DNA of 24,765 nt from an uncultured Fenollaria sp. (GTDB taxonomy: Bacteria > Bacillota > Clostridia > Tissierellales > Peptoniphilaceae), in assembly GCF_946221515.1 (NCBI RefSeq), contig NZ_CAMJVK010000023.1, forward strand, positions 1 to 24,765, read 5' to 3'. The notes under the pieces are model-generated. The model made no database searches. It had not been told where the DNA came from and worked only from the letters and a program-made list of their open reading frames with translations. Below, piece by piece: positions 14,621-22,905 of the stretch (the stretch's first letter is position 1; each line of letters starts with the position of its first letter). A program made the position numbers and the translations under genes.

Positions 14621-15428
14621 ACAAGAAAAATCATCAAAGACATATAAAGAAAAGACAATTATTAATATAGGAGGCGAAAAGATTGGCGATGGCTTTGCAG
14701 TGATCGCTGGTCCTTGCGCGTGCGAATCATACGAGTCCCTTCTTGATGAGGTAAAATTTTTATCATCTCGCGGAATAAAGTTTATTAGAGCAGGCGCCTT
14801 CAAGCCGAGGACATCGCCATATAGCTTCCAAGGCCTAGGACGCGAAGCACTTGAGTATTTTAAAGAGATAAAAAAGGCTTACGACGTAAAATTTGTCTCC
14901 GAGCTAATGGATTTACGTGAGCTTGATTATTTTATGGATACAGTCGACATAATACAAGTTGGAGCAAGAAATATGCAAAACTTTTCCTTATTAACTGAGC
15001 TTGGCAAGATAAATAAACCAGTTCTATTAAAAAGAGGTTTTGCAAACAAAATAAAAGAGTTTATAGCGGCGGCTGAATATATATTAAAGGGCGGCAACGA
15101 AGATGTCATTTTATGTGAGAGAGGCATCAGGACATTTGAGACAGCTACGAGAAACACGCTAGACATTTCAAGTGTGCCGATCATTAAAAAGTATACAAAT
15201 CTACCCATCATAGTTGATCCATCACATGCAGGCGGCCTTGATTACCTAGTGAAGCCACTAAGCCTAGCGAGTGCAGCTGTTGGTGCTGATGGCATCATGG
15301 TCGAAGTAAATGATAAGAAGACAGAGGCTCTTTCAGATGGGGAGCAAGCCATAAATTACGATGAGTTCGATGATTTATTAGTAGATCTAAAGAAAATACT
15401 TAAGGCGATGGACAAAACTTATGAATAA
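14610..15428 (+). CDS. aroF: 3-deoxy-7-phosphoheptulonate (DAHP) synthase, type I-beta
   Basis: This enzyme makes DAHP from phosphoenolpyruvate and erythrose 4-phosphate, the first shikimate step. The 272-residue product is the short KDO8P-synthase-like form: metal ligands Cys36 (AGPCACES), His206 (DPSHAGG), Glu232 and Asp243 (LSDGEQ), and substrate motif GAFKPRTSPYSFQGLG (63-78). There is no N-terminal ferredoxin-like/ACT domain and no fused chorismate mutase, which carry feedback control in longer relatives, so the enzyme may be unregulated by end products. ATG 14610 is preferred to an upstream in-frame ATG because GGAG lies at 14597-14600 and the domain starts just after. KDO8P synthase is unlikely in a Gram-positive aro operon. 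Confidence 0.93.
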   Translation: MNFEQEKSSKTYKEKTIINIGGEKIGDGFAVIAGPCACESYESLLDEVKFLSSRGIKFIRAGAFKPRTSPYSFQGLGREALEYFKEIKKAYDVKFVSELMDLRELDYFMDTVDIIQVGARNMQNFSLLTELGKINKPVLLKRGFANKIKEFIAAAEYILKGGNEDVILCERGIRTFETATRNTLDISSVPIIKKYTNLPIIVDPSHAGGLDYLVKPLSLASAAVGADGIMVEVNDKKTEALSDGEQAINYDEFDDLLVDLKKILKAMDKTYE

Positions 15429-16428
15429 AGATGGACTTTCTTATGAAATAAAAATCATTCACAAGGCGAGTGAAATTGTTTTAGATGAAAAATTTACTAA
15501 GTATCTTGTATTAACGGACAGAAATGTCTATAGAGAGCAAAAAGATTTCGTAGAAGAAATAGTAAAGAAATATGATGCTTATCTATATGTGATAGACGCT
15601 GGCGAAGAGGCAAAGAGCCTCGGCGTTTTAGAAAATCTTCTTGAGTACGCAGCAGATAAGCTTGATAGGCACTCACTTATGATCAATGTGGGTGGCGGCG
15701 TTGTAACGGACATTGGAGGCTTTGCGGCGTCGATTCTATTTCGCGGCATAAAGCACGTAAACATTGCAACAAGCTTACTAGCTATGACTGACGCGGCTAT
15801 TGGGTCCAAGACTGGAATCGATTTTTGCGATAAGAAAAACATCTTAGGCACTTTCTACGACCCGTATAAAGTCTTCATTGCTATAGATGCGCTTGAAACG
15901 CTTCCTAAGGATGAGTATATATCAGGACTTTCTGAAGTGATTAAGCACGCACTTATTTATGACAACGGCCTATATGAGCTGATTTATAAGGATGCAGCGA
16001 TTGAGGAAGTACTTGAAAAATCAATTGAAACAAAAATTCATTTTGTTACTGAAGATAAAAATGAAAAAGGTGCTCGCATGGCACTAAATTTTGGCCATAC
16101 ATTTGGCCACGTGATTGAAGCAGCTAGTCATTACACTTTCTCGCATGGCTATAGCGTTGCCATTGGCATGAAGATTGCCCTTGAGCTTGGCAAAATTATA
16201 AATATAACAGACGAAGAAACTTACGAGAGAAGTTTTGAACTAATACACAAATATTATCCACTTGAAGAAATAAATTACGAGATAAAATCACTTAAGAGTG
16301 ATAAGAAGATGATGGGGGACGAGCTTAATTTTGTTTTTCTTGCAAATAGATGCGCCATCATTAAAACGATGGACGAGAGAAAGGTAGTAGAGCTTTATAA
16401 TGAGCATATTAAGAATAAAAAACTCTAA
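15421..16428 (+). CDS. aroB: 3-dehydroquinate synthase
   Basis: AroB cyclises DAHP to 3-dehydroquinate using NAD and a divalent metal. The 335-residue product shows the NAD loop GGGVVTDIGGF (91-101), ATSLLAMTDAAIGSKTGID (116-134), and the metal ligands Glu172 (SEVIKHAL), His226 (NFGHTFGH) and His242 (SHGYSVAIGM). Length is slightly below the common 350-360. The start overlaps the DAHP synthase end by 8 bases and its own end overlaps aroA by 29, the longest overlap in the operon. Confidence 0.96.
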   Translation: MNKDGLSYEIKIIHKASEIVLDEKFTKYLVLTDRNVYREQKDFVEEIVKKYDAYLYVIDAGEEAKSLGVLENLLEYAADKLDRHSLMINVGGGVVTDIGGFAASILFRGIKHVNIATSLLAMTDAAIGSKTGIDFCDKKNILGTFYDPYKVFIAIDALETLPKDEYISGLSEVIKHALIYDNGLYELIYKDAAIEEVLEKSIETKIHFVTEDKNEKGARMALNFGHTFGHVIEAASHYTFSHGYSVAIGMKIALELGKIINITDEETYERSFELIHKYYPLEEINYEIKSLKSDKKMMGDELNFVFLANRCAIIKTMDERKVVELYNEHIKNKKL

Positions 16429-17635
16429 ATTAAAGGGTGAAGTTTTTGTCAATCACTCAAAAAGTTACTTGCACAGATATATCTTTGCAAGTTCTTTTGC
16501 TGCCGAAAACACCATAATCAAAGGCTTTGACCTATCTGAAGACATCAAAGACACTATGCTTAGCCTAATAAGCTTTGCGGATTTTGATCTTTTGGATAAT
16601 GGCGATGTCCTTGTTAAGCCGCGCGAAAATAAGAAAAGTCTTGATAGAGTGCGTGTCGAAGCATCAGGCACAACGCTTCGCTTCATGCTATTTAATATAC
16701 TGGATGGCAATTTGCACGAGATATACATGGGCGATAAGCTATTTGAAAGGCCAAATGAGCCCGCGTTTAAGATATTTGACGCAAATGGCATTAAGTACCG
16801 CATCAACGACAAGAACAAGTCCATCAGCATAAAGGGCGACTTAGTTAAGGATGAATACATAATCACGGAAGACATATCGAGTCAATTCGTTTCATCGTTA
16901 TTATTTAAGCTCGCACGCATGGACTTTGACTCGCGTATAGTTCTTGACTGCGACTTATCTTCACGCTCATACATAGACATGACTATCAAGTGTCTTAAGG
17001 ACTTTGGCATCGAAATCGATGCGAGCGAAAATGAATTTAAGATAAAAGGCGGACAAGAATTTAAATCCGCTGGTGAATATATTATAGAAAGAGATTACTC
17101 AAACGCGGCTAATTATTATGCAGCAGACTACTTAGGCTCAGATATTGACATCATGGATATGGCAGAGACGAGCATACAAGCTGATAAGATGGTTAAGGAT
17201 ACTTTATTAAGATACGATCAAACTCAGAACCTCACTATCGATATGAAAAATAGTCCAGACGCAGTGCCAATACTTGCGATGGCTGCGCTATTTAGAAAGC
17301 ATAAAACTACTTTCACTTCAGTAAAGAGACTGATGTATAAGGAGTCGAATAGGGTTCAAGCCATAATCAATGAGCTAAAAAAGATTGGCGCGAAGATCAC
17401 ATTTACTGATGATAGCCTAATCGTGAATCCGCTTGAGGACATCATCATGTATACGAACAAGTTTGACGCGTATAACGACCACAGGATAGCTATGATGATA
17501 GCGATACTTGCGACAAGGCTTGATCAAGACATCTTCCTAAGTGGCTACGAGTGCGTGAATAAGTCATATCCGAAGTTTTTTGAAGACTATATAAGTTTAG
17601 GAGGCGAGGTCAATGTCATCGACAATTGGAAATAG
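16400..17635 (+). CDS. aroA: 5-enolpyruvylshikimate-3-phosphate synthase
   Basis: EPSP synthase transfers enolpyruvyl from phosphoenolpyruvate to shikimate 3-phosphate. The 411-residue product keeps the active-site frame: SKSYLHR (20-26, Lys21 and Arg26), SGTTLR (89-94), SSQF (160-163), PDA with Asp287, KESNR (314-318, Glu315), DHR (360-362) and KSYP (388-391). Several segments drift from the common form: the usual Pro before SKS is His, and the GNAG-type loop reads EASGTT. The protein may therefore differ from class I enzymes in inhibitor response, which is inference only. No start other than ATG 16400 precedes the conserved N-terminus, so the 29-base overlap with aroB appears real. Confidence 0.93.
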   Translation: MSILRIKNSKLKGEVFVNHSKSYLHRYIFASSFAAENTIIKGFDLSEDIKDTMLSLISFADFDLLDNGDVLVKPRENKKSLDRVRVEASGTTLRFMLFNILDGNLHEIYMGDKLFERPNEPAFKIFDANGIKYRINDKNKSISIKGDLVKDEYIITEDISSQFVSSLLFKLARMDFDSRIVLDCDLSSRSYIDMTIKCLKDFGIEIDASENEFKIKGGQEFKSAGEYIIERDYSNAANYYAADYLGSDIDIMDMAETSIQADKMVKDTLLRYDQTQNLTIDMKNSPDAVPILAMAALFRKHKTTFTSVKRLMYKESNRVQAIINELKKIGAKITFTDDSLIVNPLEDIIMYTNKFDAYNDHRIAMMIAILATRLDQDIFLSGYECVNKSYPKFFEDYISLGGEVNVIDNWK

Positions 17636-18659
17636 AATTAGACTCACTCTTTCAGGCGAATCGCATGGGCTATACATGATAGCGACGCTTGATGGTTTGG
17701 CTAGCGGCATAGAAGTCGATAGAGACTACATTGACAAAATTCTCGCAGAAAGAAGGCCAAATACGATAGGCTCAAGCGCTAGGAGAGAAAAAGATGATTA
17801 CGAAATCATCTCTGGCGTCTTTAACGGCTTCACTACAGGTGCCGCGCTTACTATACTTATGAAAAATGCTGACATAGACAGTTCTTCTTATGAAGCTACA
17901 AAGGATTTAGCAAGGCCGTCGCAGGCTGATTACCCTGCCTTTATTAAGTACAAGGGCTTTAATGACTATCGCGGCTCAGGTATATTCTCAGCTCGCTTAA
18001 CAGCGCCAGTATGTGCAGCTGCTGCGATAATTTTAAAAGAGCTAGAAAAAGAAGGAATTACTTTCGAAACGCATCTAAAACGTTTAGGCGCTATGCTTGA
18101 CGAAGAGGGTGGCGAAGAATTTTTATCAAAGAAATATCATATGTATAAGTACAGTGACGACGAGATCGAAAAGTACTTAGATGAAATTAAAAATGAAAAC
18201 GACAGCCTTGGAGCAGAGGTCGAACTGATTATAAATGGCGTCAAGGCAGGTCTTGGCGAGCCGCCATTTGCCCCGCTTGATGGGGAGCTAGCGAGGTATA
18301 TGTACTTGATACCATCTGTAAAATCTGTTTCCTTTGGCCGTGGATATGGATTTGCTCAAAGCTTAGGCAGTGAAGTAGCTGACGAGATGAGAGTAGATGC
18401 TGGCAAATTAAAATTTTTAGAAAATAATAATGGCGGCATCATTGGCGGCATATCAAACGGCGCAGACATAGTTCTAAGCTGTGTATTTAAGCCTATCGCA
18501 TCAATTGCTCGTGAGTTCAAGACCATAAATATGAAGACTATGGAAAATGCTGAGATAATGATAAATGGCAGACATGACGCTTCAGTCGTCCCACGTGTCT
18601 ATACTATTATGAAGTGCTACGCGGCTCTTGCCATCTACGATATGCTGGTGAGCGCATGA
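17613..18659 (+). CDS. aroC: Chorismate synthase
   Basis: AroC converts EPSP to chorismate with reduced FMN. The 348-residue product starts MSSTIGNRIRLTLSGESHG, with the first conserved His at 18. Other family blocks are AERRPNTIG (about 45-53), RPSQAD (101-106), FNDYRGSGIFSARLTAP, NNGGIIGGISNGADIV, KPIASI and GRHDASVVPRV. In the RPGHAD/RPSHAD block of characterised enzymes the fourth position is a catalytic-site His; here it is Gln104 (codon CAG 17922-17924), and the fold neighbourhood is otherwise intact. AGGAGG (17599-17604) supports the ATG, which overlaps aroA by 23 bases. The stop overlaps aroK as ATGA. Confidence 0.93.
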   Translation: MSSTIGNRIRLTLSGESHGLYMIATLDGLASGIEVDRDYIDKILAERRPNTIGSSARREKDDYEIISGVFNGFTTGAALTILMKNADIDSSSYEATKDLARPSQADYPAFIKYKGFNDYRGSGIFSARLTAPVCAAAAIILKELEKEGITFETHLKRLGAMLDEEGGEEFLSKKYHMYKYSDDEIEKYLDEIKNENDSLGAEVELIINGVKAGLGEPPFAPLDGELARYMYLIPSVKSVSFGRGYGFAQSLGSEVADEMRVDAGKLKFLENNNGGIIGGISNGADIVLSCVFKPIASIAREFKTINMKTMENAEIMINGRHDASVVPRVYTIMKCYAALAIYDMLVSA

Positions 18660-19162
18660 ACATCATTATCATAGGCATGCCAAATAGCGGCAAGACGACC
18701 ATCGCCTACGAGCTAGCCCGTAAGATTGGATACAAAGCCATTGACACGGACAGGCTAATCGAAAAAGAAGCGGGTATGAGCATAAATGAAATTTTTAAAA
18801 AATATGGCGAAGAAGAGTTTAGACGCAGGGAGACAAAGGTTTGTGAAAGAGTAAGTAAACTAGATAAAAGAATCATAGCGACTGGCGGCGGAACGGTTAT
18901 GCGCGAAGAAAACATGGCGCATTTAAAAAGCAATGGCTACGTCATTTATCTAAAAAGGCCGCTTGAGTTTTTGAAAACAAATCTCGATACATCGAGACGG
19001 CCCTTACTAAGAGCCGAGGGCAACCCGATGAAAAAGCTATACGAAGAGAGGGCGCCGCTATTCGAAAAGTACGCGGACATGACGATGAAGGCGGATCAAT
19101 CAGTTTTTTTGATGTGCAAGGAGCTCAAAAGGCGTTTAAAGGTACAAGGAGTGATTAAATGA
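18656..19162 (+). CDS. aroK: Shikimate kinase
   Basis: AroK phosphorylates shikimate at O3 with ATP. The 168-residue product is a standard single-domain kinase: P-loop GMPNSGKT (7-14), DTD (30-32), the Arg cluster FRRRE (55-59), GGG (77-79) and the lid RRPLL (114-118). ATG 18656 is chosen over an upstream in-frame ATG inside aroC because GGTGAG lies just before it and the P-loop strand begins at once. It overlaps aroC by four bases (ATGA) and aroQ by four bases. Confidence 0.95.
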   Translation: MNIIIIGMPNSGKTTIAYELARKIGYKAIDTDRLIEKEAGMSINEIFKKYGEEEFRRRETKVCERVSKLDKRIIATGGGTVMREENMAHLKSNGYVIYLKRPLEFLKTNLDTSRRPLLRAEGNPMKKLYEERAPLFEKYADMTMKADQSVFLMCKELKRRLKVQGVIK

Positions 19163-19593
19163 AGAAGATACTTGTGGTTAACGGACCGAATATCAATATA
19201 CTTGGCAAGAGAGAGCTTGAAATTTATGGCGAATTATCATATAATAATTTAGTGGATGAATTAAAGTCTTATGCGAAGAAGAAAGGCATTTGCTTAGATG
19301 AGTTTCAGTCAAATAGCGAAGGAGCCATCATTGATAAGCTTCACGAGCTTATTGATGGGGAATATGATGCGCTTATAATCAATCCAGCTGCTTACTCGCA
19401 CTACAGCTACGCCATATACGACGCGCTAAAGGCCATAAAGATAAAAAAAGTCGAAGTGCACCTAACAAATATATTTGCACGAGACGAGTTTAGAAAAACA
19501 TCTGTCACAGCAGCAGCTTGTGACGGCGTTATCTCAGGCTTTGGCTTTGATTCATACAAATTAGCAATAGATTATTTATTAAGGGAGGAATAA
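19159..19593 (+). CDS. aroQ: 3-dehydroquinate dehydratase, type II
   Basis: Type II dehydroquinase dehydrates 3-dehydroquinate to 3-dehydroshikimate. The 144-residue product has the usual dodecamer-forming length and motifs: NGPNINILGKRELEIYG (8-24) with Arg18 and catalytic Tyr23, FQSNSEGAIID (49-59), NPAAYSHYSYAIYDAL (75-90), EVHLTN with His101, and Arg112. Small departures from the consensus (SNSEG for SNHEG) are seen. The ATGA overlap with aroK and AAGGAGTG upstream fix the start. Its stop is two bases from the next gene. A possible weak internal promoter lies in its last 50 bases. Confidence 0.95.
   Translation: MKKILVVNGPNINILGKRELEIYGELSYNNLVDELKSYAKKKGICLDEFQSNSEGAIIDKLHELIDGEYDALIINPAAYSHYSYAIYDALKAIKIKKVEVHLTNIFARDEFRKTSVTAAACDGVISGFGFDSYKLAIDYLLREE
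19547..19575 (+). promoter_or_regulatory. Possible internal promoter before the M42 peptidase gene
   Basis: TTGATT (19547-19552) and GATTAT (19570-19575), 17 bases apart, inside the 3' end of aroQ. Each hexamer matches four of six consensus positions. It would allow the last operon gene to be made at a higher level, which its codon use suggests. Confidence 0.3.
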
Positions 19594-19595
19594 AA

Positions 19596-20642
19596 ATGGA
19601 CGTAAAACACGATTTAGACTACATGGTAGAGTTTATGGTGAAGCTATTAAAGACACCATCACCAACAGGGGACACTATTAAGGCGCTTAACTTAGTTGAA
19701 GAAGAGTTCGCTAAGTACGGCTTAAAGGCTCATAAAAATGCAAAGAACGGCTTTTATGTAACAGTAGAGGGCGAAGATGACGAAGAGCAAGTGACTTTAT
19801 CAGCTCACGTTGATACACTTGGCTGCATGGTTAAGGACATCACAGCTGGTGGCAGACTTAAACTTACTAAATTAGGCGGCTACCCATGGAACGTTATCGA
19901 AGGATGCGAATGCGTTATCTCAACTATTGATGACGGCGAATACACAGGAACTATACTTACTAATGTTTCTTCAACTCACGTTTATGGCGCAAAAGCTGAC
20001 GAAACAAAGAGAGACGAAGACTCAATGGAAATAAGAATCGACGAAAAAGTTTCATCAAGAAAAGATGTTGAAAAACTTGGCATCAATGTTGGTGACTATG
20101 TTTATCTATATCCAGGCACATGGGTTACACCATCTGGCTTTATTAAGTCAAGACACCTTGACGACAAAGCATGCGTTGCAGTTCTTGTTGGACTTGTAAA
20201 ATATTTAAAAGAAAACAATATAAAACCAAAACACACAACAAACTTCTTCATATCAAACTATGAAGAGCTTGGACATGGATCAACAGCTGGACTACCTGAA
20301 AAGACAGTTGAATTCATCTCTGTTGATATGGCAGCGCCAGGCACTGGACAAACATCATCTGAATTCAAATGCACAGTTTGTGTAAAGGACTCTTCAGGAC
20401 CATATGACAAGATGATGAGCGAAAAATTCATCAAACTTGCTAGAAAAAATGATATTCCATACGCTATAGACATATATCCATACTACGGTTCAGACGCATC
20501 AGCAGTTTTAAGAGCTGGCTGGAACGTTAGAGCCGCACTTATAGGACCAGGCGTTGACGCATCACACAGCTTTGAAAGAACACATAAGGAAGCAGTTGAT
20601 GCAACATTCAAACTAGCACTAGCTTATCTACTAGAAGACTAA
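19596..20642 (+). CDS. M42-family glutamyl aminopeptidase
   Basis: A cytoplasmic di-metal aminopeptidase of the M42 family (tetrahedral TET-type peptidases; old annotation endoglucanase), which trims short peptides. The 348-residue product shows the metal site: His71 and Asp73 in SAHVDTLG, Asp189/190 in RHLDDKA, Glu223-Glu224 in NYEELGHG, Asp244 in SVDMAAPG, and His324 in DASHSFERTH. GGGAGG (19583-19588) precedes the ATG, two bases after the aroQ stop. Arg codons are almost all AGA and Pro mostly CCA, as in ribosomal genes and unlike the aro genes before it. It ends at a strong shared terminator. There is no clear functional link with chorismate synthesis. Confidence 0.92.
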   Translation: MDVKHDLDYMVEFMVKLLKTPSPTGDTIKALNLVEEEFAKYGLKAHKNAKNGFYVTVEGEDDEEQVTLSAHVDTLGCMVKDITAGGRLKLTKLGGYPWNVIEGCECVISTIDDGEYTGTILTNVSSTHVYGAKADETKRDEDSMEIRIDEKVSSRKDVEKLGINVGDYVYLYPGTWVTPSGFIKSRHLDDKACVAVLVGLVKYLKENNIKPKHTTNFFISNYEELGHGSTAGLPEKTVEFISVDMAAPGTGQTSSEFKCTVCVKDSSGPYDKMMSEKFIKLARKNDIPYAIDIYPYYGSDASAVLRAGWNVRAALIGPGVDASHSFERTHKEAVDATFKLALAYLLED

Positions 20643-20656
20643 TAGCTTATATATAA

Positions 20657-20689
20657 AAAATGCTTACAGCGATTTGCTGTAAGCATTTT
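20657..20689. terminator. Bidirectional terminator ending the murB-aro operon
   Basis: A perfect 14-bp stem (20657-20670 with 20676-20689) with a GATTT loop between convergent genes. T-rich tails on both strands; the minus-strand tail is the longer T run. Confidence 0.94.
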
Positions 20690-20700
20690 CTTTTGCATCT

Positions 20701-22761
20701 TTACTTAAAAATGTAATTATAAATTATATTTATGAACTCATCTCTATTGATCTTAGCGTTCTTGTCAATGGCCTTGCCATTAACATAGCCTAGAGCCTTG
20801 GCGATGGCAAGATAAGAATTTTCTTCGCTTGTAAGTTTAGCCTTTGCATTCACTGGCTTAAATATGTCCTTGCCAACAAGCTCTTCCATGCCTTTTAGTC
20901 TTACAATGAACTTTGCTAGGTCAATCGTAGTGACTTCTTTTTCTTTATTCACTTCATTTTCTTTTATGATGCCATTTCTTATAGCTCTTTGATAAGCATA
21001 GTCTATGGCCTCACCAATGTCATTTCTTGAGCTAGATCCATAAACAAAAGTCATAAAGTCTTTTTGCTTTAAGTTTTTATCTGGCATTATCTCGTCTTCA
21101 AGATAAGCGTAGCCCATTTGCTTAAGTAGAGTCGCCTTGTCTTTGTATTTTGATTTGTCAATGTCGGAGTAATTTCTAAATTCATCTGTATTATTTGTTA
21201 GTTTACCAGTTATGGCATCAATCTCAATCCTAGTAGTCTTTGGCATGCAAGTTAAAACTACCTTTGACTTAGCTGGATCAGATTTATCTCTTATATATTT
21301 ATAAGCTTCTTCGTATTGAATTTCTTTTTTAACTATATTATAAGCTTCATCTGCTGATATCTTTGCTTTTTCATAGCTAATAGGCTTTCTGTACCAAGCT
21401 CTTGAAAAGTCATTTACTTCTTTTGTATCCATTGAAACGCCTATGCTTATCGAGTTTTCTGGAACGTAGTATCCGTCCATCACTCTTACAAAGTATATAG
21501 AATTATTTTCAGCACTTATTAATTTTACTTCCTTTTCATCAATATCTGAAGCATTCTTTTTGATATAGTCCATAGCTATCTTTTTTAATTCTTCAGAGCT
21601 TAAATCTTTTTTGTCAGTATCACTATTATCATAATTATTGTATTTGCTATATCTTAAAAGTGTTAGGTCCTTAGCATCGAATGAGATATTATAGTAAGTC
21701 TTTTTATCGTCTTTGCCACTTTCCAAATTGATGTGGTAGATGTAGTCCTTACTGATGTAGTCTTGATTTAGACTAGATAAAGTCACCTTAGTTTTGCTAG
21801 CATCTTTAACATAAGTTTTTGCTTTTTTGACAGCCTCGTCCTTAGCCTTTATGCCATTAATCTTGTCAATGCCTTTAACTTCGTACTCACTTAGACCATC
21901 CATAGCCTCTTCGGTAGCAGCGTCCTTAGTCATGTAATTATTTAAAAAGACAGGGTAGTCGTAGCGCTCATATTTTTTACTAGTAGAATTAACAAAGTAA
22001 TTTGCATTTAGCTCGTTGCTATATATAGTCTTAAAAGTAAGCCTTGGTTCCTTCTTATCATTGATCACAAACTTAATCATAGGTTTTAGATATTCATTGT
22101 CCTTGTAAATATTTATAGCCTCATCCATAGTCAAATTGCTCTTAAGCGCATCAAACTCAGCTGTTTTTGAAAAATCAAAGCTTTTGTTGTAGTTAAGTGA
22201 GTACATTTGAACGCTCTTATCAACATAGTTAATAGTAATGGACGCGCCGTCACCAATAACGCGCCTATCATTTACATATCTATCAAAGATAAAAGTGTAT
22301 GCGTTGTCACCACCAAAGTTTTGATAAGTTTTTTCGTTTAGCTTAAGGCTCTTGCTATTGATAGGGTCAATCTTTTTGATCATATCACTAGCATATTTCT
22401 TCAAAGCATCATATGAGTACTTTGGTTTAAGTGTTTCGTATTTTTTGTTCTCATATTTATTATAGTTAGTGATGTGCATGTCCTTTGATATGCTGACACT
22501 CACTTGACTTGAGTTGTCTTTTTTTGACCATGATAAGTTGTATATAGTGCCGTATTGATCGTCACTCGAGCTGTTAACCTCGAAATTATCATAAACATCT
22601 TTGATATTAAAAACATCTTTTGCTTTTAAAACTAATTTTTCCATCGTTTTGTCGTCCACCTTGTTTACGTTTTTTGTTTCTGCAAATGAATTTACTGGCA
22701 ATGCGCACAAAACCATAACGATGGCTAGCATTGCAGCGATTACGTTCATCTTTTTAAGCAT
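20701..22761 (-). CDS. Secreted YcdB/YcdC-domain protein with C-terminal SLH repeats
   Basis: A 686-residue surface protein. The signal peptide (residues 1-27, hydrophobic about 6-22, ending NSFA) is clear. Residues about 35-530 hold repeated beta-rich units resembling the YcdB/YcdC (DUF4901) type found in clostridial SLH proteins, with regularly spaced KYSYDALKKYASDMI-like and AKISADEAYNIVKKEI-like helices. The last 156 residues (531-686) look like three SLH repeats: YSDIDKSKYKDKATLL, AIDYAYQRAIRNGI and SYLAIAKALGYVNG are their cores, which would anchor it to the wall polymer. Its molecular role is unknown. AAAGGAG upstream supports the ATG. It is transcribed alone, divergent from guaA and convergent with the M42 gene. 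Confidence 0.77.
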   Translation of the reverse strand: MLKKMNVIAAMLAIVMVLCALPVNSFAETKNVNKVDDKTMEKLVLKAKDVFNIKDVYDNFEVNSSSDDQYGTIYNLSWSKKDNSSQVSVSISKDMHITNYNKYENKKYETLKPKYSYDALKKYASDMIKKIDPINSKSLKLNEKTYQNFGGDNAYTFIFDRYVNDRRVIGDGASITINYVDKSVQMYSLNYNKSFDFSKTAEFDALKSNLTMDEAINIYKDNEYLKPMIKFVINDKKEPRLTFKTIYSNELNANYFVNSTSKKYERYDYPVFLNNYMTKDAATEEAMDGLSEYEVKGIDKINGIKAKDEAVKKAKTYVKDASKTKVTLSSLNQDYISKDYIYHINLESGKDDKKTYYNISFDAKDLTLLRYSKYNNYDNSDTDKKDLSSEELKKIAMDYIKKNASDIDEKEVKLISAENNSIYFVRVMDGYYVPENSISIGVSMDTKEVNDFSRAWYRKPISYEKAKISADEAYNIVKKEIQYEEAYKYIRDKSDPAKSKVVLTCMPKTTRIEIDAITGKLTNNTDEFRNYSDIDKSKYKDKATLLKQMGYAYLEDEIMPDKNLKQKDFMTFVYGSSSRNDIGEAIDYAYQRAIRNGIIKENEVNKEKEVTTIDLAKFIVRLKGMEELVGKDIFKPVNAKAKLTSEENSYLAIAKALGYVNGKAIDKNAKINRDEFINIIYNYIFK

Positions 22762-22782
22762 AATATCATCTCCTTTGTTTAT

Positions 22783-22811
22783 ATTATACCACTTTATTAT
22801 AAGTGCATAAC
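22783..22811 (-). promoter_or_regulatory. Promoter of the YcdB/YcdC-SLH gene
   Basis: On the minus strand a perfect TATAAT (22783-22788) lies 21 bases before the ATG, with a weak -35 (GTTATG, 22806-22811) 17 bases upstream. The spacer holds an inverted repeat with CACTT/AAGTG arms (22790-22794 and 22801-22805). Confidence 0.55.
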
Positions 22812-22877
22812 GATTTTAACAAAATTGTAATAATTTTGATAAAGTCTGTGGAATTTATAGCTTTAAAAATAAACTTG

Positions 22878-22886
22878 TGATATAAT
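22878..22886 (+). promoter_or_regulatory. Extended -10 promoter of guaA
   Basis: TGATATAAT ends 19 bases before the guaA ATG; no good -35 is present. The implied leader is only about 13 bases, so there is no room for a purine riboswitch downstream of it. Confidence 0.6.
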
Positions 22887-22905
22887 TATTACAAGAGGTG
22901 ATTAA

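Noticed and set aside
22860..22905. Purine riboswitch ahead of guaA
   Set aside because: The -10 element lies only 19 bases from the ATG, leaving no room for an aptamer, and no conserved purine-aptamer sequence was seen.
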